64,000 nt of DNA from an uncultured Piscirickettsiaceae bacterium (GTDB lineage: Bacteria; Pseudomonadota; Gammaproteobacteria; Methylococcales; Cycloclasticaceae), in the NCBI GenBank assembly GCA_913061075.1, contig CAJXSK010000008.1:1-64000 (forward strand), given 5' to 3'. Positions 40,962 to 53,380 of this stretch are shown piece after piece. The notes under the pieces are model-generated. The model was not told the DNA's origin. It ran no database searches and saw only the letters and a list, made by a program, of their open reading frames with translations. Position 1 is the stretch's first letter; the number at the start of each line of letters is the position of its first letter. Made by a program: the position numbers and the translations under genes.

Positions 40962-41705
40962 ATGAGATTTGATGTCGTTACACTGTTTCCAGAAATAGTA
41001 AGAAACACAGCGGCTATGGGCGTTGTTGGTAAGGCAATAGAAGATAAAAGGATTCAATTAGAAACATGGAATCCTAGAGATTTTACCGAGGATGTACATC
41101 GAACTGTTGATGATCGTCCCTTTGGTGGTGGGCCTGGTATGGTCATGAAGGTTGAGCCGCTAAAAAAGGCAATCTTGTCTGCAAAAAAAGCAGATATAGA
41201 GCCAGTTAAAGTGATTTATATGAGTCCACAAGGACGACGTCTTGATCAACAAGGTGTTGAATATTTGGCTCAATATTCACGGCTAGTGATAGTAAGCGGC
41301 CGTTATGAAGGCATTGATGAACGATTAATTCAGTCGTCTATTGATGAGGAATGGTCGATTGGTGATTATGTGTTAAGCGGTGGTGAGCTGCCTGCCTTGG
41401 TTCTGATGGATTCTATCTCAAGGACGTTGCAGGGCGTATTGGGTCATGAGCTTTCAGCAAGCGAAGATTCGTTTGTGGATGGTTTGTTAGACTGCCCGCA
41501 TTACACGAGACCTGAAGTGGTAGATGGTGAAGGGGTGCCAAAGGTTTTAATAAGTGGTGACCATAAAAAAATTGCCGTATGGCGAGAAAAACAAGCATTG
41601 GGCAAAACGTGGCAAAAACGCCCCGATTTGTTAGGAAAAGTTGAATTGAGTGATCGGCAGCAAATGCTGTTAGATGAATATAAACAAGAGTTAATAAAGA
41701 GTTAA
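40962..41705 (+). CDS. trmD: tRNA (guanine-N1)-methyltransferase
   Basis: [55 protein letters not shown] at 40962 preferred over track start. Confidence 0.97.
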   Translation: MRFDVVTLFPEIVRNTAAMGVVGKAIEDKRIQLETWNPRDFTEDVHRTVDDRPFGGGPGMVMKVEPLKKAILSAKKADIEPVKVIYMSPQGRRLDQQGVEYLAQYSRLVIVSGRYEGIDERLIQSSIDEEWSIGDYVLSGGELPALVLMDSISRTLQGVLGHELSASEDSFVDGLLDCPHYTRPEVVDGEGVPKVLISGDHKKIAVWREKQALGKTWQKRPDLLGKVELSDRQQMLLDEYKQELIKS

Positions 41706-41722
41706 AAACGAAGGATTAAAAA

Positions 41723-42382
41723 ATGAGTAATATAATTGCACAAATAGAAGCAGAACAAATGAATACAACGTTGCCTGAGTTTTCAGTGGGTGATACGGTC
41801 ATTGTTCAGGTTAAAGTTAAAGAGGGTACCCGTGAGCGTTTGCAAGCATTTGAAGGCGTGGTTATTGCTAAGCGTAATCGTGGCTTAAACTCAGCTTTTA
41901 CAGTTCGTAAAATCTCACATGGTGAAGGCGTTGAACGTGTTTTCCAAACACATAGCCGATTAGTTGACTCAGTAGAAGTTAAAAGACGTGGTTCAGTTAG
42001 ACGCGCTAAACTTTATTATCTACGTGATCTACGTGGAAGAGCTGCTCGTATTAAGGAGAAAATTGCTGTTTCTTCTAAAGCTCAAAAAACTAAACCAGCG
42101 GCAAAAGAAAAAGCAGTTGTCGCTGAAGTTAAAGTTGATGACTTAACAAAAATTGAAGGTGTAGGACCAAAAATTGGTGAAGCATTACAAGCGGGTGGGT
42201 TGAATACATTCGCTGATGTTGCTTCTTCTAGCGCTAAAAAAATTCGCGAAATCTTAGATGCTGCAGAAGGTAATTTTGCTTCTCATAATCCTGAAACGTG
42301 GCCAGCACAATCTGAATTGGCTCGCGATGAAAAATGGGATGAGTTAAAAACATTACAAGACGAGTTAGATGGTGGTCGTTAA
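41723..42382 (+). CDS. rplS: 50S ribosomal protein L19 with ~100-aa C-terminal helix-hairpin-helix extension
   Basis: residues ~1-115 canonical L19 ([35 protein letters not shown]); residues ~116-219 contain [29 protein letters not shown]. Confidence 0.96.
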   Translation: MSNIIAQIEAEQMNTTLPEFSVGDTVIVQVKVKEGTRERLQAFEGVVIAKRNRGLNSAFTVRKISHGEGVERVFQTHSRLVDSVEVKRRGSVRRAKLYYLRDLRGRAARIKEKIAVSSKAQKTKPAAKEKAVVAEVKVDDLTKIEGVGPKIGEALQAGGLNTFADVASSSAKKIREILDAAEGNFASHNPETWPAQSELARDEKWDELKTLQDELDGGR

Positions 42383-42403
42383 TAGCCTCTTCGTAGTTTT
42401 GAA

Positions 42404-42435
42404 TAAAAAAACGGCTTATTAGCCGTTTTTTTTTT
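42404..42435 (+). terminator. Rho-independent terminator after rplS
   Basis: aaaaaaacggcttattagccgttttttttt. Confidence 0.9.
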
Positions 42436-42485
42436 GACTAAAAATAATTTTAACGTATAGAGTTTAATCAGCGTATTATTTTCTA

Positions 42486-43373
42486 ATGAGTCAGAAAGAT
42501 ATTGATATTTTTTTAAACAACTTATGGGCTGAGTTTGGCCTTAGTGAAAATACTGTTAAAGCGTATCGAACAGATTTAATTCAGTATTCAGTGTGGTTAA
42601 ATAAAAATAACAGTAATATTTCGAAAGCTTCCTCGGCAGATATATCAAGGTACCTAGCCGAAAGGATGGGGTCAGGCGTCTCTGCTCGGAGTTCCGCACG
42701 TTTTATTTCTAGCCTAAAACGGTTTTATGGTTATGCGTTACGAGAAGGGAAAGTGACGGAGGATCCGACGGGCTTAATTGATTCACCAAAACTAGGGCGG
42801 CCATTACCGACGACCTTAACTGAAAACGATGTGGAGCTGTTGTTATTAGCCCCCAATATTCGTAGCCCCATTGGGTACAGAGATAGAACAATGCTTGAGT
42901 TGTTGTACGCATCAGGGTTGCGAGTCAGCGAATTGGTTGGGTTACGTTTAGAGCAAATAAACTTTAAGCAAGGTTTGGTCAGGGTGACCGGAAAAGGTAA
43001 TAAAGACCGTCTTGTTCCTGTTGGAGAAGAGGCTTTACATTGGTTGTTGCGCTTTATAGAAGAAAAGCGCATGGATATTCTGGGGGGGAAGCAAACTGAC
43101 TATGTTTTTCCTACGACAAGGGGAAGTGGTATGACCCGGCAGGCATTTTGGTACTTGATTAAACGTTATGCTCAACAAGCAGGAATAAATAAAGCACTAT
43201 CACCTCACACTTTGCGCCACGCATTCGCCACGCATTTGTTAAACCACGGCGCGGATTTGCGTGTTGTTCAGTTGCTTCTTGGCCATAGTGATTTGTCTAC
43301 TACACAAATATACACGCACGTTGCCAAGGAAAGGCTTAAAGACATTCATGAAAAATTTCACCCAAGAGGGTAG
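42486..43373 (+). CDS. xerD: site-specific tyrosine recombinase XerD
   Basis: LYASGLRVSELVGL, SPHTLRHAFATHLLNHGADLRVVQLLLGHSDLSTTQIYTHV. Confidence 0.96.
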   Translation: MSQKDIDIFLNNLWAEFGLSENTVKAYRTDLIQYSVWLNKNNSNISKASSADISRYLAERMGSGVSARSSARFISSLKRFYGYALREGKVTEDPTGLIDSPKLGRPLPTTLTENDVELLLLAPNIRSPIGYRDRTMLELLYASGLRVSELVGLRLEQINFKQGLVRVTGKGNKDRLVPVGEEALHWLLRFIEEKRMDILGGKQTDYVFPTTRGSGMTRQAFWYLIKRYAQQAGINKALSPHTLRHAFATHLLNHGADLRVVQLLLGHSDLSTTQIYTHVAKERLKDIHEKFHPRG

Positions 43374-43444
43374 AATAAAATGAATGTTTTCGCTAACTAA
43401 CAGTGTCTACTACAATATAAGAATATTAATTGAGGTTTTATTGC

Positions 43445-44140
43445 ATGAGAAAATTGATTTGGCTTTGTTTGAGTTTGCTTGTTTCAACGACTGTAATGGC
43501 AGACAAAGGCGTACTGCTTAATAATTTGTCAAAAATTATTCCGGGCGTTTCAGAAAAAGATATTACTTCAACGCCCATTACGGGCTTACATCAAGTAGTG
43601 GTAGGTGCGCGCATTATTTATGTTTCAGACAATGGTCGGTATATTTTACAAGGTGAAATGGTTGACCTGTCTACTCGTGAAAACATAACGGATACAGCGT
43701 TAAAAAGTGTTCGTACAACAGAGCTATCAAAACTTGACGAACGTGAAATGATCGTTTTCCCTGCTAAAAATGAAAAACATAAAGTCACTGTGTTTTCAGA
43801 TATTGATTGCGGATATTGCCGTAAACTACATGCGCAATTGAGTGATTACACTGATGCGGGTATAACCATTAGGTATTTGTTTTTCCCTCGATCAGGTGTT
43901 AATACAGAAGCTTATTACAAAGCCGAGTCTGTTTGGTGTGCAAAAGACCGTCACCAAGCGTTAACTGATGCGAAGCTTCACAATAAAGTAGTTAAAAAGA
44001 CGTGTGATAACCCGGTTAGAAAACATATGGCGCTTGGCGAAAGATTTGGGGTAACAGGTACACCTTTCATTATTGTAGATAATGGCGCAATGATTCCTGG
44101 ATATGTGCCCGCTGCCGAACTGGTTAAGCACTTAAACTAA
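43445..44140 (+). CDS. dsbC: thiol:disulfide interchange protein DsbC
   Basis: signal peptide, [29 protein letters not shown]. Confidence 0.95.
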   Translation: MRKLIWLCLSLLVSTTVMADKGVLLNNLSKIIPGVSEKDITSTPITGLHQVVVGARIIYVSDNGRYILQGEMVDLSTRENITDTALKSVRTTELSKLDEREMIVFPAKNEKHKVTVFSDIDCGYCRKLHAQLSDYTDAGITIRYLFFPRSGVNTEAYYKAESVWCAKDRHQALTDAKLHNKVVKKTCDNPVRKHMALGERFGVTGTPFIIVDNGAMIPGYVPAAELVKHLN

Positions 44141-46713
44141 CTGTCGTTTAGTTTTTTTAATTCGTACAAAACGTTTAAGGCGTCTTTGGGGCTAAGTTCG
44201 TTTGGGTCTAAGTCGTCTAATAACGATTGCACTTGGGAATTAAGCCTTGGTTGAAATAGGTCAAATTGGTTTTGCTGATCAGGATTCGTGATGATCGCTT
44301 TTGGCGCATTTTCTAGACTATTTAGTTTTATTTTTGCTTGTTCTATAACGGCCTTTGGAACGCCGGCTAAAGCGGCTACCTGAAGGCCGTAGCTCTGGTT
44401 TGCAGGCCCGTCTTGCACTGTATGTAAAAAGACAATGCTGTCACCATGTTCTATGGCATTCAAATGAACGTTGGACACAGACGGTGCCGACTCTGATAAC
44501 GCTGTCATTTCAAAATAGTGTGTTGCAAATAAGGTGAGTGGTTGGGCATTATTTGCCATGTAATTAGCGGTTGCCCAAGCAAGCGATAAGCCATCGAAGG
44601 TACTCGTGCCTCTGCCAATTTCATCCATCAAGACCAAGCTTTCCTCTGTTGCATTATGCAGTATGTTTGCCGTTTCAGACATCTCAACCATAAATGTTGA
44701 GCGGCCACTCGCCAGATCGTCGGATGCACCAATTCGCGTAAATATCTGGTCAATAGGCCCAACTTTTACTTCTGCAGCAGGAACGTAGCAACCAATATGC
44801 GCTAATAAAACGATGAGCGCGGTCTGCCTCATATAGGTTGATTTACCGCCCATGTTGGGACCGGTGATAATCAGCATGCGCCGGTCTGCGTCGAGCGTGA
44901 TGTCATTGGCAACGAAGGGTGTTTCTAGAAACTGTTCGACTATCGGGTGGCGGCCCTGTTTTATCGACAAGCCAGTGTCATACATAAAGCTTGGTTGGTT
45001 AAAGTTTAATGTGTTGGATCGCTCTGAAAAATTACATAAAACGTCAAGCTCTGCCAAGCCTTCTGCGCAACTTTTTAATGAAGATAGATGAGGTAAAAAT
45101 TTGTTTAATAATTCGCTATAAAGCTTTTTCTCACAAACTAGTGCTTGTTCGCGCGCGCTGAGCACTTTTTCCTCGAACGCCTTTAGGTCAGGCGTAATAT
45201 AACGCTCTACATTTTTTAACGTTTGTTTACGTATAAAGTGGCTTGGAACCTTCTCTGCCTGAGAACGCGGAACCTCAATATAATAACCATGTACACGGTT
45301 GTAGCTCAGTTTTAAATTTTGTATTTGGCAGTTTTTACGTTCATTTTCCTCAAGGTCGATTAGAAATTGATCGGCGTTGTTACTGAGGTGACGGAATTGA
45401 TCAAGCGTTTCATTATAACCGGTCGCTATAACACCACCATCTCTCATTAAAACAGGCGGGTTTTCGACGACGGCATCACAAAGTAAAGTATATAGAGAAG
45501 GGTGTTCTGATATGTTTTTAGCCAGCTCTTCTAGTCTTGGAGCGGTCAGCTGCGAAAGTTCTTGTTGAATCTCGGGTAATGCGTTGAGTGTTTGACGAAG
45601 TACAGCAAGGTCACGCGGTGTGGCTTTTTGTAAAGCAATTCGACTTAGAATACGTTCGATATCTCCCGTTTGTTTTAAAAGCAACTGTAACCCTTCTAAG
45701 CGGCCAGACTCTTGAAGTTGTTCTATTGTAAGGTGGCGGTGTTTTAAGGTGGATTGGTTACGTAAGGGTTGGTGTAGCCAACGCCTTAATAACCGTCCAC
45801 CCATTGATGTTTTGCAGTGATTCAGTAATCCGAATAAGGTGAATCGTTTGTCACCTGAAGGATGAAAATCAAGTTCAAGATGTCTTCGGCTGGCGGCATC
45901 AAGTAAAACAAAATCACTTTGTTGAACAACACTGATGGACTGTATGTGCGGCAACGCGGCTTGGTGCGTGTCTTTTAAGTATTGCAGTAAGGCGCCAGCG
46001 GCTTGAATAGCAAGCGGAAGGTGTTCGCAACCGAAGCCTTTTAAATCCTTAGTGCCAAATTGTTTGTTAAGTAGACGCTCGGCGCTTTTGTAATCAAAGT
46101 GCCAGCTAGCAATGCGGTTAAAGCCTTTTCTTGAGCGAATATTGATGGGGGGCTGCCAATCTTCGCTAGAAATAATTTCTGCAGGATTTAGTTGTGCAAA
46201 TTGTGTTTCAAGCTCGCTTTCTCCAGCGCCTTGTTGTAGAAAAAACCGGCCGCTAGCAAGGTTGATAGTGGCGATGCCAAACTGCTCTTTCTCATAAAAT
46301 ACAGCGGATAAAAGACTGTCTGTGTGTTCGTCCAGTAATGATTCTTCTGTTAACGTGCCGGGTGTAACAACACGTACGACTTTGCGCTCGACAGGGCCTT
46401 TTGATGTGGCTGGGTCACCTATCTGTTCACAGATGGCGACTGATTCCCCCGCTTTTAATAACTTCGCTAAGTAACCATCTGCCGCGTGGTGGGGAATGCC
46501 CGCCATAGCAATGGGCTTGTCTTCTGAATGACCACGGCTAGTAAGTGTGATACTCAGTAATTCAGATGCCTTAACAGCGTCATCAAGAAACAGTTCGTAA
46601 AAATCACCCATGCGGTAAAATAACAACGTGTTTGGGTAGTCTGCTTTAATGCGAAGAAATTGCTGCATCATTGGCGTGTGAGTGGGTTTTACTTTAATGC
46701 TTTTAGCCATCAC
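44137..46713 (-). CDS. mutS: DNA mismatch repair protein MutS
   Basis: [67 protein letters not shown]. Confidence 0.98.
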   Translation of the reverse strand: MMAKSIKVKPTHTPMMQQFLRIKADYPNTLLFYRMGDFYELFLDDAVKASELLSITLTSRGHSEDKPIAMAGIPHHAADGYLAKLLKAGESVAICEQIGDPATSKGPVERKVVRVVTPGTLTEESLLDEHTDSLLSAVFYEKEQFGIATINLASGRFFLQQGAGESELETQFAQLNPAEIISSEDWQPPINIRSRKGFNRIASWHFDYKSAERLLNKQFGTKDLKGFGCEHLPLAIQAAGALLQYLKDTHQAALPHIQSISVVQQSDFVLLDAASRRHLELDFHPSGDKRFTLFGLLNHCKTSMGGRLLRRWLHQPLRNQSTLKHRHLTIEQLQESGRLEGLQLLLKQTGDIERILSRIALQKATPRDLAVLRQTLNALPEIQQELSQLTAPRLEELAKNISEHPSLYTLLCDAVVENPPVLMRDGGVIATGYNETLDQFRHLSNNADQFLIDLEENERKNCQIQNLKLSYNRVHGYYIEVPRSQAEKVPSHFIRKQTLKNVERYITPDLKAFEEKVLSAREQALVCEKKLYSELLNKFLPHLSSLKSCAEGLAELDVLCNFSERSNTLNFNQPSFMYDTGLSIKQGRHPIVEQFLETPFVANDITLDADRRMLIITGPNMGGKSTYMRQTALIVLLAHIGCYVPAAEVKVGPIDQIFTRIGASDDLASGRSTFMVEMSETANILHNATEESLVLMDEIGRGTSTFDGLSLAWATANYMANNAQPLTLFATHYFEMTALSESAPSVSNVHLNAIEHGDSIVFLHTVQDGPANQSYGLQVAALAGVPKAVIEQAKIKLNSLENAPKAIITNPDQQNQFDLFQPRLNSQVQSLLDDLDPNELSPKDALNVLYELKKLNDS

Positions 46714-46753
46714 GCTAGTTTAACAAAACTTGAATATGCGAGAATAATTTTTA

Positions 46754-47254
46754 ATGAGTGATTCTTTAAATCGACAAATTGAAACAGTGGCAAAACAGTT
46801 AGCTGAATGCTTGCGAGATCAGAATAAAACACTGGCTGTGGCAGAATCTTGCACAGGTGGTTGGGTAGCTAAAGCACTAACCGATCTTGCGGGAAGTAGT
46901 GAATGGTTTAACGGCGGCATAGTAAGTTACACCAATGTTGCTAAACAAACGTTATTAAATGTTGATGAGGCGAGTTTAATAACATTTGGTGCTGTCAGTG
47001 AGCAAGTTGCGATACAAATGGCAGAAGGTGCGTTAAATGCATTTGATTCGTCAATTTCAGTTGCTATTACTGGTGTGGCCGGCCCATCGGGAGGCACTGT
47101 TGATAAACCAGTTGGAATGGTCTGTTTTGCAGCGATGATGGCATTGAAAGAACCAATAAGCCGCACTAAAATCTTTTCAGGAAATCGGGAAAAGGTACGC
47201 CAGCAAGCGGTATTGATGGCTATACAAATGTTGTTACAAGTATTAGCCGAATAG
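46754..47254 (+). CDS. pncC: nicotinamide-nucleotide amidohydrolase family protein (CinA C-terminal)
   Basis: LAVAESCTGGWVAKALTDLAGSSEWFNGGIVSYTNVAKQ, AITGVAGPSGGT. Confidence 0.95.
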   Translation: MSDSLNRQIETVAKQLAECLRDQNKTLAVAESCTGGWVAKALTDLAGSSEWFNGGIVSYTNVAKQTLLNVDEASLITFGAVSEQVAIQMAEGALNAFDSSISVAITGVAGPSGGTVDKPVGMVCFAAMMALKEPISRTKIFSGNREKVRQQAVLMAIQMLLQVLAE

Positions 47255-47368
47255 AGTTAGATAAAGTGGCGAATATATTATGCGACGATACGGGTTTATG
47301 TGATAATTCAAGATTATTTACGATAACTGACTTTTGCATCGCGCAGAGGCATTAATGAGGACAAAAAA

Positions 47369-48400
47369 ATGGACGACAATAAGAAAAAAGCACTGAGTGC
47401 GGCGTTGTTACAAATTGAAAAACAGTTTGGTAAAGGGTCCGTGATGCGTATGGGTGATGGCAGTGCCATTCCAGATATTGATGTTTACTCAACCGGCTCA
47501 ATAGCGCTTGATGTGGCGTTGGGTATAGGTGGTTTGCCGCGTGGCCGTGTTGTTGAGGTTTATGGTCCTGAATCGTCTGGTAAAACAACGTTAACACTAG
47601 AAACAATAGCGCAATGCCAAAAAGCGGGCGGCACAGCCGCGTTTGTTGATGCTGAACATGCTTTAGATCCTATTTATGCTGATAAATTAGGCGTTAATAT
47701 GGATGATCTATTGGTGTCTCAACCAGATACTGGAGAGCAAGCGTTAGAAATCGTTGATATGTTGGTGCGTTCAGGTGCTGTTGATATGGTTGTCGTCGAT
47801 TCGGTAGCCGCATTAACACCTAAAGCTGAGATCGAAGGCGATATGGGTGACCACCACGTTGGTTTGCAAGCTCGTTTGATGTCACAAGCACTGAGAAAGC
47901 TAACGGGTAATATCAAACGTTCAAATACGCTGGTTGTATTTATTAACCAAATTCGTATGAAAATCGGTGTGATGTTTGGGAACCCTGAAACGACATCAGG
48001 CGGTAACGCCTTGAAGTTTTATTCATCAGTGCGTTTAGATATTCGTCGTATCGGCGCGATTAAGAAAGGTGAAGAAATTCTGGGTAATGATACTCGCGTT
48101 AAAGTAGTTAAAAACAAAGTGGCGCCGCCGTTCAAGCAAGCGTTATTTGAAATATTATATGGTGAAGGTATTTCACGCGAAGGTGAACTAATTGATTTAG
48201 GTGTCAGTTTGGACTTGGTTGAAAAAGCGGGCTCATGGTACAGCTATGAAGGCACTAAAATAGGCCAAGGTAAGGACAACGCAAAATCATTTATGCGCGA
48301 AAATAAAGATAAAGCCGAAGAGCTAGAAGCAAACATTAGAGCAGCGCTGTTGCCGAAAAAAGAAACACTGGAAGAAATAAAAGCAGCTGACGAGGCCTAA
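47369..48400 (+). CDS. recA: recombinase RecA
   Basis: [59 protein letters not shown]. Confidence 0.99.
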   Translation: MDDNKKKALSAALLQIEKQFGKGSVMRMGDGSAIPDIDVYSTGSIALDVALGIGGLPRGRVVEVYGPESSGKTTLTLETIAQCQKAGGTAAFVDAEHALDPIYADKLGVNMDDLLVSQPDTGEQALEIVDMLVRSGAVDMVVVDSVAALTPKAEIEGDMGDHHVGLQARLMSQALRKLTGNIKRSNTLVVFINQIRMKIGVMFGNPETTSGGNALKFYSSVRLDIRRIGAIKKGEEILGNDTRVKVVKNKVAPPFKQALFEILYGEGISREGELIDLGVSLDLVEKAGSWYSYEGTKIGQGKDNAKSFMRENKDKAEELEANIRAALLPKKETLEEIKAADEA

Positions 48401-48445
48401 CAGCTGGAAAACGATAAAAAACCAACGTCCAGCTTAAAGGCCAGT

Positions 48446-48856
48446 ATGTTCGCGATGCTAGCGCGCCGTGAACACAGTGAGCAAGAACTGTTACAGAAGT
48501 TACAGACTAAGGGCTTCGAGAGCGAAGAAATCGCCATGTTATTGGCTGAATTTAAAGAAAAAAATTGGCAAAGCGATCAGCGTTTTTCTGAGAGTTTTAG
48601 CCGATCGAGGCTGTACAAAGGCTGTGGTCCAGTGCGTATTAAGATGGAGCTTAGAGAGCGAGGCGTTGATACAAGTATTGAGAATGTATTTGATGAACAG
48701 CCCGACTGGCAACAAATATTAGCTGAACTTAGTACAAAAAAGTACGGAAACCAGCCACCAAAAGACATGAAAGAACGTGCCAAACGAACACGGTTTTTTC
48801 AATATAAAGGGTTTACACACGACATGATTAAACAATTGTTTAATGACATGTCTTAA
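48446..48856 (+). CDS. recX: regulatory protein RecX
   Basis: [21 protein letters not shown]...[27 protein letters not shown]; directly downstream of recA. Confidence 0.9.
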   Translation: MFAMLARREHSEQELLQKLQTKGFESEEIAMLLAEFKEKNWQSDQRFSESFSRSRLYKGCGPVRIKMELRERGVDTSIENVFDEQPDWQQILAELSTKKYGNQPPKDMKERAKRTRFFQYKGFTHDMIKQLFNDMS

Positions 48857-48873
48857 AGACAGGTTTTAGTGAA

Positions 48874-51483
48874 ATGAAAAATTTAACGAGTGCTGAAATT
48901 CGTTCAGCCTTTCTAACGTACTTTGAAAAGCAAGGGCACCAAATAGTTCCTTCAAGCCCGTTAGTGCCTGGAAACGACCCTACCTTGTTATTTACTAATG
49001 CGGGAATGGTGCAGTTTAAAGACGTTTTTTTAGGTAATGAAAAACGGGCTTATACAAAGGCCACATCATCTCAACGCTGTGTAAGGGCGGGGGGGAAACA
49101 TAATGACCTTGAAAATGTAGGTTATACAGCCCGCCATCACACATTTTTTGAAATGCTAGGTAACTTTAGCTTTGGAGAATATTTTAAACACGATGCCATA
49201 AAGTACGCGTGGGAATTTTTAGTCGATGTGTTAGGTATACCACCAGAAAAGTTATGGGTCACGGTATTTGATGAAGACCCAGAAGCAGCAGATATTTGGT
49301 TAAATGAAATGGGCGTTAGTCCTGATCGCTTGTCTCGAATTGGTGCTAAAGACAACTTTTGGTCAATGGGAGATACAGGTCCTTGTGGGCCTTGTTCAGA
49401 AATATTTTATGACCATGGTGAAGCGGTTGCAGGTGGTCCACCCGGTACACCAGAAGAAGACGGGGACCGGTATGTTGAAATATGGAATCTCGTGTTCATG
49501 CAATACAACCGTGATGCTAAAGGTGAATTGACTCCACTCCCTAAACCATCAGTTGATACAGGCATGGGCCTTGAACGCGTCGCTGCCGTTTTACAAGGTG
49601 TTCATAATAACTACGATATTGAGCTATTTCAGTCGCTAATTAAAAGTGCATCTGAGCTAACAGGCGAAAAAGATCCAACACATACATCGCTGCGTGTGTT
49701 GGTAGACCATATTCGTTCATGTGCCTTTCTAATAGTTGATGGCGTACTTCCGTCAAACGAAGGTAGAGGCTATGTTTTACGTCGGATTATTCGTCGTGCT
49801 ATTCGGCATGGTTACAAGCTGGATACCAAAGATGTGTTTTTCCATAAACTGGTTCAACCGCTTGCGAAACAAATGGGTGACGCGTATCCAGAGCTTCTAG
49901 AAAAAGCAAAAATGATTAGTAATATATTATTAAAAGAAGAGCAACGGTTTGCGGAAACACTTGAACAAGGAATGAAGCTGCTACAAGATGAAACTCAATC
50001 GTTAGCAAATAATACAATTACCGGTGAAATAGCCTTCAAGCTTTACGATACCTTTGGTTTCCCTGTTGATTTAACGGCGGACTATGCGCGAGAAAACAAC
50101 CTGACTGTTGATAGGGTAGGTTTCGAAAATGCAATGGAGGCGCAGCGTGAACGAGCAAGGTCATCCAGTTCTTTTGCAGGTGGGGTATCCTCATTACCTA
50201 ACACGGGGCTTAAGACAGAATTCAATGGATATGACTCTCTTCAACGTGAAGCAGCCGTGTTAGCCATATATCAAGGCGAGGAACAGGTTGCTTCTATTAA
50301 TGAAGGGGATTCAGCCTTTTTAGTCTTAAATCAAACGCCGTTTTATGCTGAATCAGGTGGCCAAGCGGGCGATCATGGGAAAATTATAACTGATACAGCG
50401 GTATTTCAGGTGACAGATGTTCAAAAGCAAGGCGACGCTTATTTTCATATAGGTCAATTGCTTAAAGGAACGTTAACTGAAAAAGATCAAATAACAGCAG
50501 AAGTAGATGGTGCGACACGTTTATCAACGGCACTTAATCACTCGGCCACGCATCTGTTGCACGCAGCATTGCGTCAAATATTAGGTGATCATGTTACCCA
50601 AAAAGGGTCGTTAGTCGATGCAAAACGGTTGCGGTTCGATTTTAGTCACTTTGAACCAATCAGTGCTAAGCAGTTACAAGAAATAGAACGTTTAGTGAAT
50701 AAACAAATTCGTTCTAACGCGTCAGTAGATACACAAATAATGGACCAAGAGGCAGCAGTAGCAAGTGGTGCAATGGCGTTATTTGGTGAGAAGTATGGCG
50801 ATAAGGTTCGCGTACTAAAAATGGGCGAGTTCTCTACAGAGCTCTGTGGTGGTACGCATGCTACACGAGTTGGCGATATTGGTTTTATGAAAATCGTATC
50901 TGAAACAGGTATTGCGTCGGGTGTACGTCGTATTGAAGCAATTGCTGGCGAGGGCGCGCTTTCATGGGTTGAAGAAAGTGAAGGGCTCATACATAAAATT
51001 GGTCAAGCCGTTAAAGGGAATCGCGACTCAGCTATCGATAAAATCAACCAGATAAAAGACAAAAACAAATCTTTAGAAAAAGAATTAGAACAACTAAAAT
51101 CGCAACTTGCCAAATCAGCGGGTGATGATTTATTTAATCAAGCTGTAGAAATAGATGGGATAAATGTGTTGGCAGCTCATATTGAAGGCAGTGATGGCAA
51201 AACGTTGCGTGAACTAGTTGATCAATTAAAAGACAAACTAGGTAATGCAGCGGTTGTATTATCGACGGTTCAGGATGACAAAATCACCTTGATTGCGGGC
51301 GTTTCTAAAGAGCAAACCAGTCGAATTAAGGCGGGTGACTTGGTTAATTCAGTTGCGTTACAAGTCGGTGGTAAAGGCGGTGGTCGGCCTGATATGGCGC
51401 AAGCAGGCGGTGATAATCCAGCTGCGTTATCTGCGGCATTAAAAGCCGTTCCGGACTGGGTTAAAGCGACACTTAATGCGTAA
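48874..51483 (+). CDS. alaS: alanine--tRNA ligase
   Basis: [52 protein letters not shown]-terminal [15 protein letters not shown]. Confidence 0.98.
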   Translation: MKNLTSAEIRSAFLTYFEKQGHQIVPSSPLVPGNDPTLLFTNAGMVQFKDVFLGNEKRAYTKATSSQRCVRAGGKHNDLENVGYTARHHTFFEMLGNFSFGEYFKHDAIKYAWEFLVDVLGIPPEKLWVTVFDEDPEAADIWLNEMGVSPDRLSRIGAKDNFWSMGDTGPCGPCSEIFYDHGEAVAGGPPGTPEEDGDRYVEIWNLVFMQYNRDAKGELTPLPKPSVDTGMGLERVAAVLQGVHNNYDIELFQSLIKSASELTGEKDPTHTSLRVLVDHIRSCAFLIVDGVLPSNEGRGYVLRRIIRRAIRHGYKLDTKDVFFHKLVQPLAKQMGDAYPELLEKAKMISNILLKEEQRFAETLEQGMKLLQDETQSLANNTITGEIAFKLYDTFGFPVDLTADYARENNLTVDRVGFENAMEAQRERARSSSSFAGGVSSLPNTGLKTEFNGYDSLQREAAVLAIYQGEEQVASINEGDSAFLVLNQTPFYAESGGQAGDHGKIITDTAVFQVTDVQKQGDAYFHIGQLLKGTLTEKDQITAEVDGATRLSTALNHSATHLLHAALRQILGDHVTQKGSLVDAKRLRFDFSHFEPISAKQLQEIERLVNKQIRSNASVDTQIMDQEAAVASGAMALFGEKYGDKVRVLKMGEFSTELCGGTHATRVGDIGFMKIVSETGIASGVRRIEAIAGEGALSWVEESEGLIHKIGQAVKGNRDSAIDKINQIKDKNKSLEKELEQLKSQLAKSAGDDLFNQAVEIDGINVLAAHIEGSDGKTLRELVDQLKDKLGNAAVVLSTVQDDKITLIAGVSKEQTSRIKAGDLVNSVALQVGGKGGGRPDMAQAGGDNPAALSAALKAVPDWVKATLNA

Positions 51484-51531
51484 TTGATATTTCTATAGTT
51501 AGAAGAAAAAACAGACAAAACAAGTAAAAGC

Positions 51532-52752
51532 ATGAGTTTACATATACACAAATACGGTGGTACATCAGTGGGTACCGCAGAAAAAATTCAAAATGTAGCT
51601 AAAAAACTAGTCGCAGAAAAAGCAGCAACAGGTCATGATCTTGTGGTTGTTGTATCGGCGATGAGCGGCGAAACGAATCGGATGACAGCATTGGCGCAAC
51701 AAATGCAGTCGTCACCGTCAGCTAAACAAATGGATGTGTTGTTGTCTACTGGCGAACAAGTCACTATTTCGTTGCTTTGTATGGCACTTGAAGAACTTGG
51801 GCAGCCGGCGGTTTCTTATACAGGTAGCCAAGTAAAAATAATTACCGATGATTCACACGGCAAAGCGCGCATAGAAGACATACAAACCAGTGGCATATCA
51901 GCTGATTTGGCTCAAGGTAAAATCGTTGTTGTAGCGGGTTTTCAAGGTGTGACGAAAGAGGGTGCAATTACGACATTGGGTCGTGGTGGGTCAGACACAA
52001 CAGCAGTGGCTTTAGCGGCCGCTTTAAAGGCAGATGAATGCCGTATCTATACCGATGTGGATGGTGTCTATACAACAGATCCCCGCGTTGAGCCTAAAGC
52101 GAAACGTTTGGATAAAATAACGTTTGAAGAAATGTTAGAAATGGCCAGTTTAGGGTCAAAAATTTTACAAATTCGCTCTGTCGAATTTGCTGGTAAATAC
52201 AATGTTCCACTACGTGTGCTGTCCACGTTTATTGATGGAGAAGGCACGTTAATTACATATGAGGATGAGGACATGGAAAAAGCGTTAATTTCGGGTATCG
52301 CATTTAATCGTGATGAAGCAAAAGTGACGTTATCTGGCGTGCCAGATATGCCGGGTGTTGCTTCAGCCATATTAAAACCGATTGCAGAAGCTAATATTGA
52401 AATTGATATGATTGTGCAAAATATCGCTGAAGATCAAACAACTGATTTCACCTTTACTGTACATAGAAATGATTACGAAAACACCCTGCGTATATTGCAA
52501 AACATTTGTGCAGAGTTAGGGGCTAAAAAGGTGACGGGTGATGACAAAATCGTCAAAGTATCGATAGTGGGTGTTGGTATGCGCTCTCATGCAGGTATTG
52601 CGAGCCAAATGTTTAGTGCCTTAGCGGAAGAGGGTATTAATATCCGAATGATTTCAACATCTGAAATTAAGATTTCAGTGGTGGTTGATGAGAGGTATCT
52701 TGAGTTAGCCGTAAGAACCCTGCATGAATCGTTTGGGCTGGCGCAAGAATAG
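51532..52752 (+). CDS. lysC: aspartate kinase
   Basis: HKYGGTSVGTAEKI, TLGRGGSDTTAVALAAAL, two ACT domains. Confidence 0.97.
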   Translation: MSLHIHKYGGTSVGTAEKIQNVAKKLVAEKAATGHDLVVVVSAMSGETNRMTALAQQMQSSPSAKQMDVLLSTGEQVTISLLCMALEELGQPAVSYTGSQVKIITDDSHGKARIEDIQTSGISADLAQGKIVVVAGFQGVTKEGAITTLGRGGSDTTAVALAAALKADECRIYTDVDGVYTTDPRVEPKAKRLDKITFEEMLEMASLGSKILQIRSVEFAGKYNVPLRVLSTFIDGEGTLITYEDEDMEKALISGIAFNRDEAKVTLSGVPDMPGVASAILKPIAEANIEIDMIVQNIAEDQTTDFTFTVHRNDYENTLRILQNICAELGAKKVTGDDKIVKVSIVGVGMRSHAGIASQMFSALAEEGINIRMISTSEIKISVVVDERYLELAVRTLHESFGLAQE

Positions 52753-52861
52753 TATTTTTGCGTGTTATTGTTTTCTTTTCATATGTTAGAATATACCCGA
52801 AAATAAATATTGACTTGGTTGGCAATGCTTATGGAAAAGGAAGCAAAAAAGGAGCATCAAC

Positions 52862-53053
52862 ATGCTTATATTAACAAGAAAAGTTGGAGAATCACTTAGG
52901 ATTGGTGATGATGTATCAGTGGTTGTACTTGGTGTAAAAGGTAATCAAGTACGAATTGGTGTAGATGCGCCGAAATCTGTTTCAGTACATCGAGAAGAAA
53001 TATATAATCGCATTCAAGACGAAAACGACGGCGATAATATCGGCAATAATTAA
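52862..53053 (+). CDS. csrA: carbon storage regulator CsrA/RsmA
   Basis: [52 protein letters not shown]. Confidence 0.98.
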   Translation: MLILTRKVGESLRIGDDVSVVVLGVKGNQVRIGVDAPKSVSVHREEIYNRIQDENDGDNIGNN

Positions 53054-53068
53054 GTTTTAAACTATTCC

Positions 53069-53160
53069 GGAGAGATGGCCGAGTGGCTGAAGGCGCTCCC
53101 CTGCTAAGGGAGTATGGGTTTTATAGCCCATCCAGGGTTCGAATCCCTGTCTCTCCGCCA
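53069..53160 (+). tRNA. tRNA-Ser(GCT), CCA encoded
   Basis: ggagaga...tctctcc acceptor stem, ctGCTaa anticodon, long variable arm, GGTTCGAATCC T arm. Confidence 0.97.
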
Positions 53161-53263
53161 TATTTAAATATTGAACGAGTCATTTGAAGGTTGTTGATTT
53201 ATATAAACAACCAACCATATTACTTGACCTTTATTTAAAGGCTAATACAATAGCCCACCTAAT

Positions 53264-53340
53264 GCGCCAGTAGCTCAGCTGGATAGAGTACTCGGCTACG
53301 AACCGAGCGGTCAGGGGTTCGAATCCCTTCTGGCGCACCA
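53264..53340 (+). tRNA. tRNA-Arg(ACG), CCA encoded
   Basis: gcgccag...ctggcgc acceptor, ctcggctACGaaccgag anticodon arm, GGTTCGAATCC. Confidence 0.97.
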
Positions 53341-53345
53341 TGCAA

Positions 53346-53380
53346 ACAACACAACCTGCTTCGGCAGGTTGTGTTGTATT
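53346..53380 (+). terminator. strong terminator hairpin with TTCG tetraloop
   Basis: acaacacaacctgc-ttcg-gcaggttgtgttgt perfect 14-bp stem downstream of tRNA-Arg. Confidence 0.85.

Noticed and set aside
42486-43373. XerD-like recombinase as a mobile integrase for the cassette array
   Set aside because: Typical housekeeping XerD with standard motifs next to dsbC; no integron-integrase-specific insertion recognised and it is ~13 kb from the array.
44355-46297. ORFs antisense to mutS
   Set aside because: Shadow ORFs of a conserved gene.
53264-53380. tRNA-associated genomic island insertion site
   Set aside because: No integrase gene and no direct repeat of the tRNA 3' end was noticed downstream; the hairpin after it is a normal terminator.
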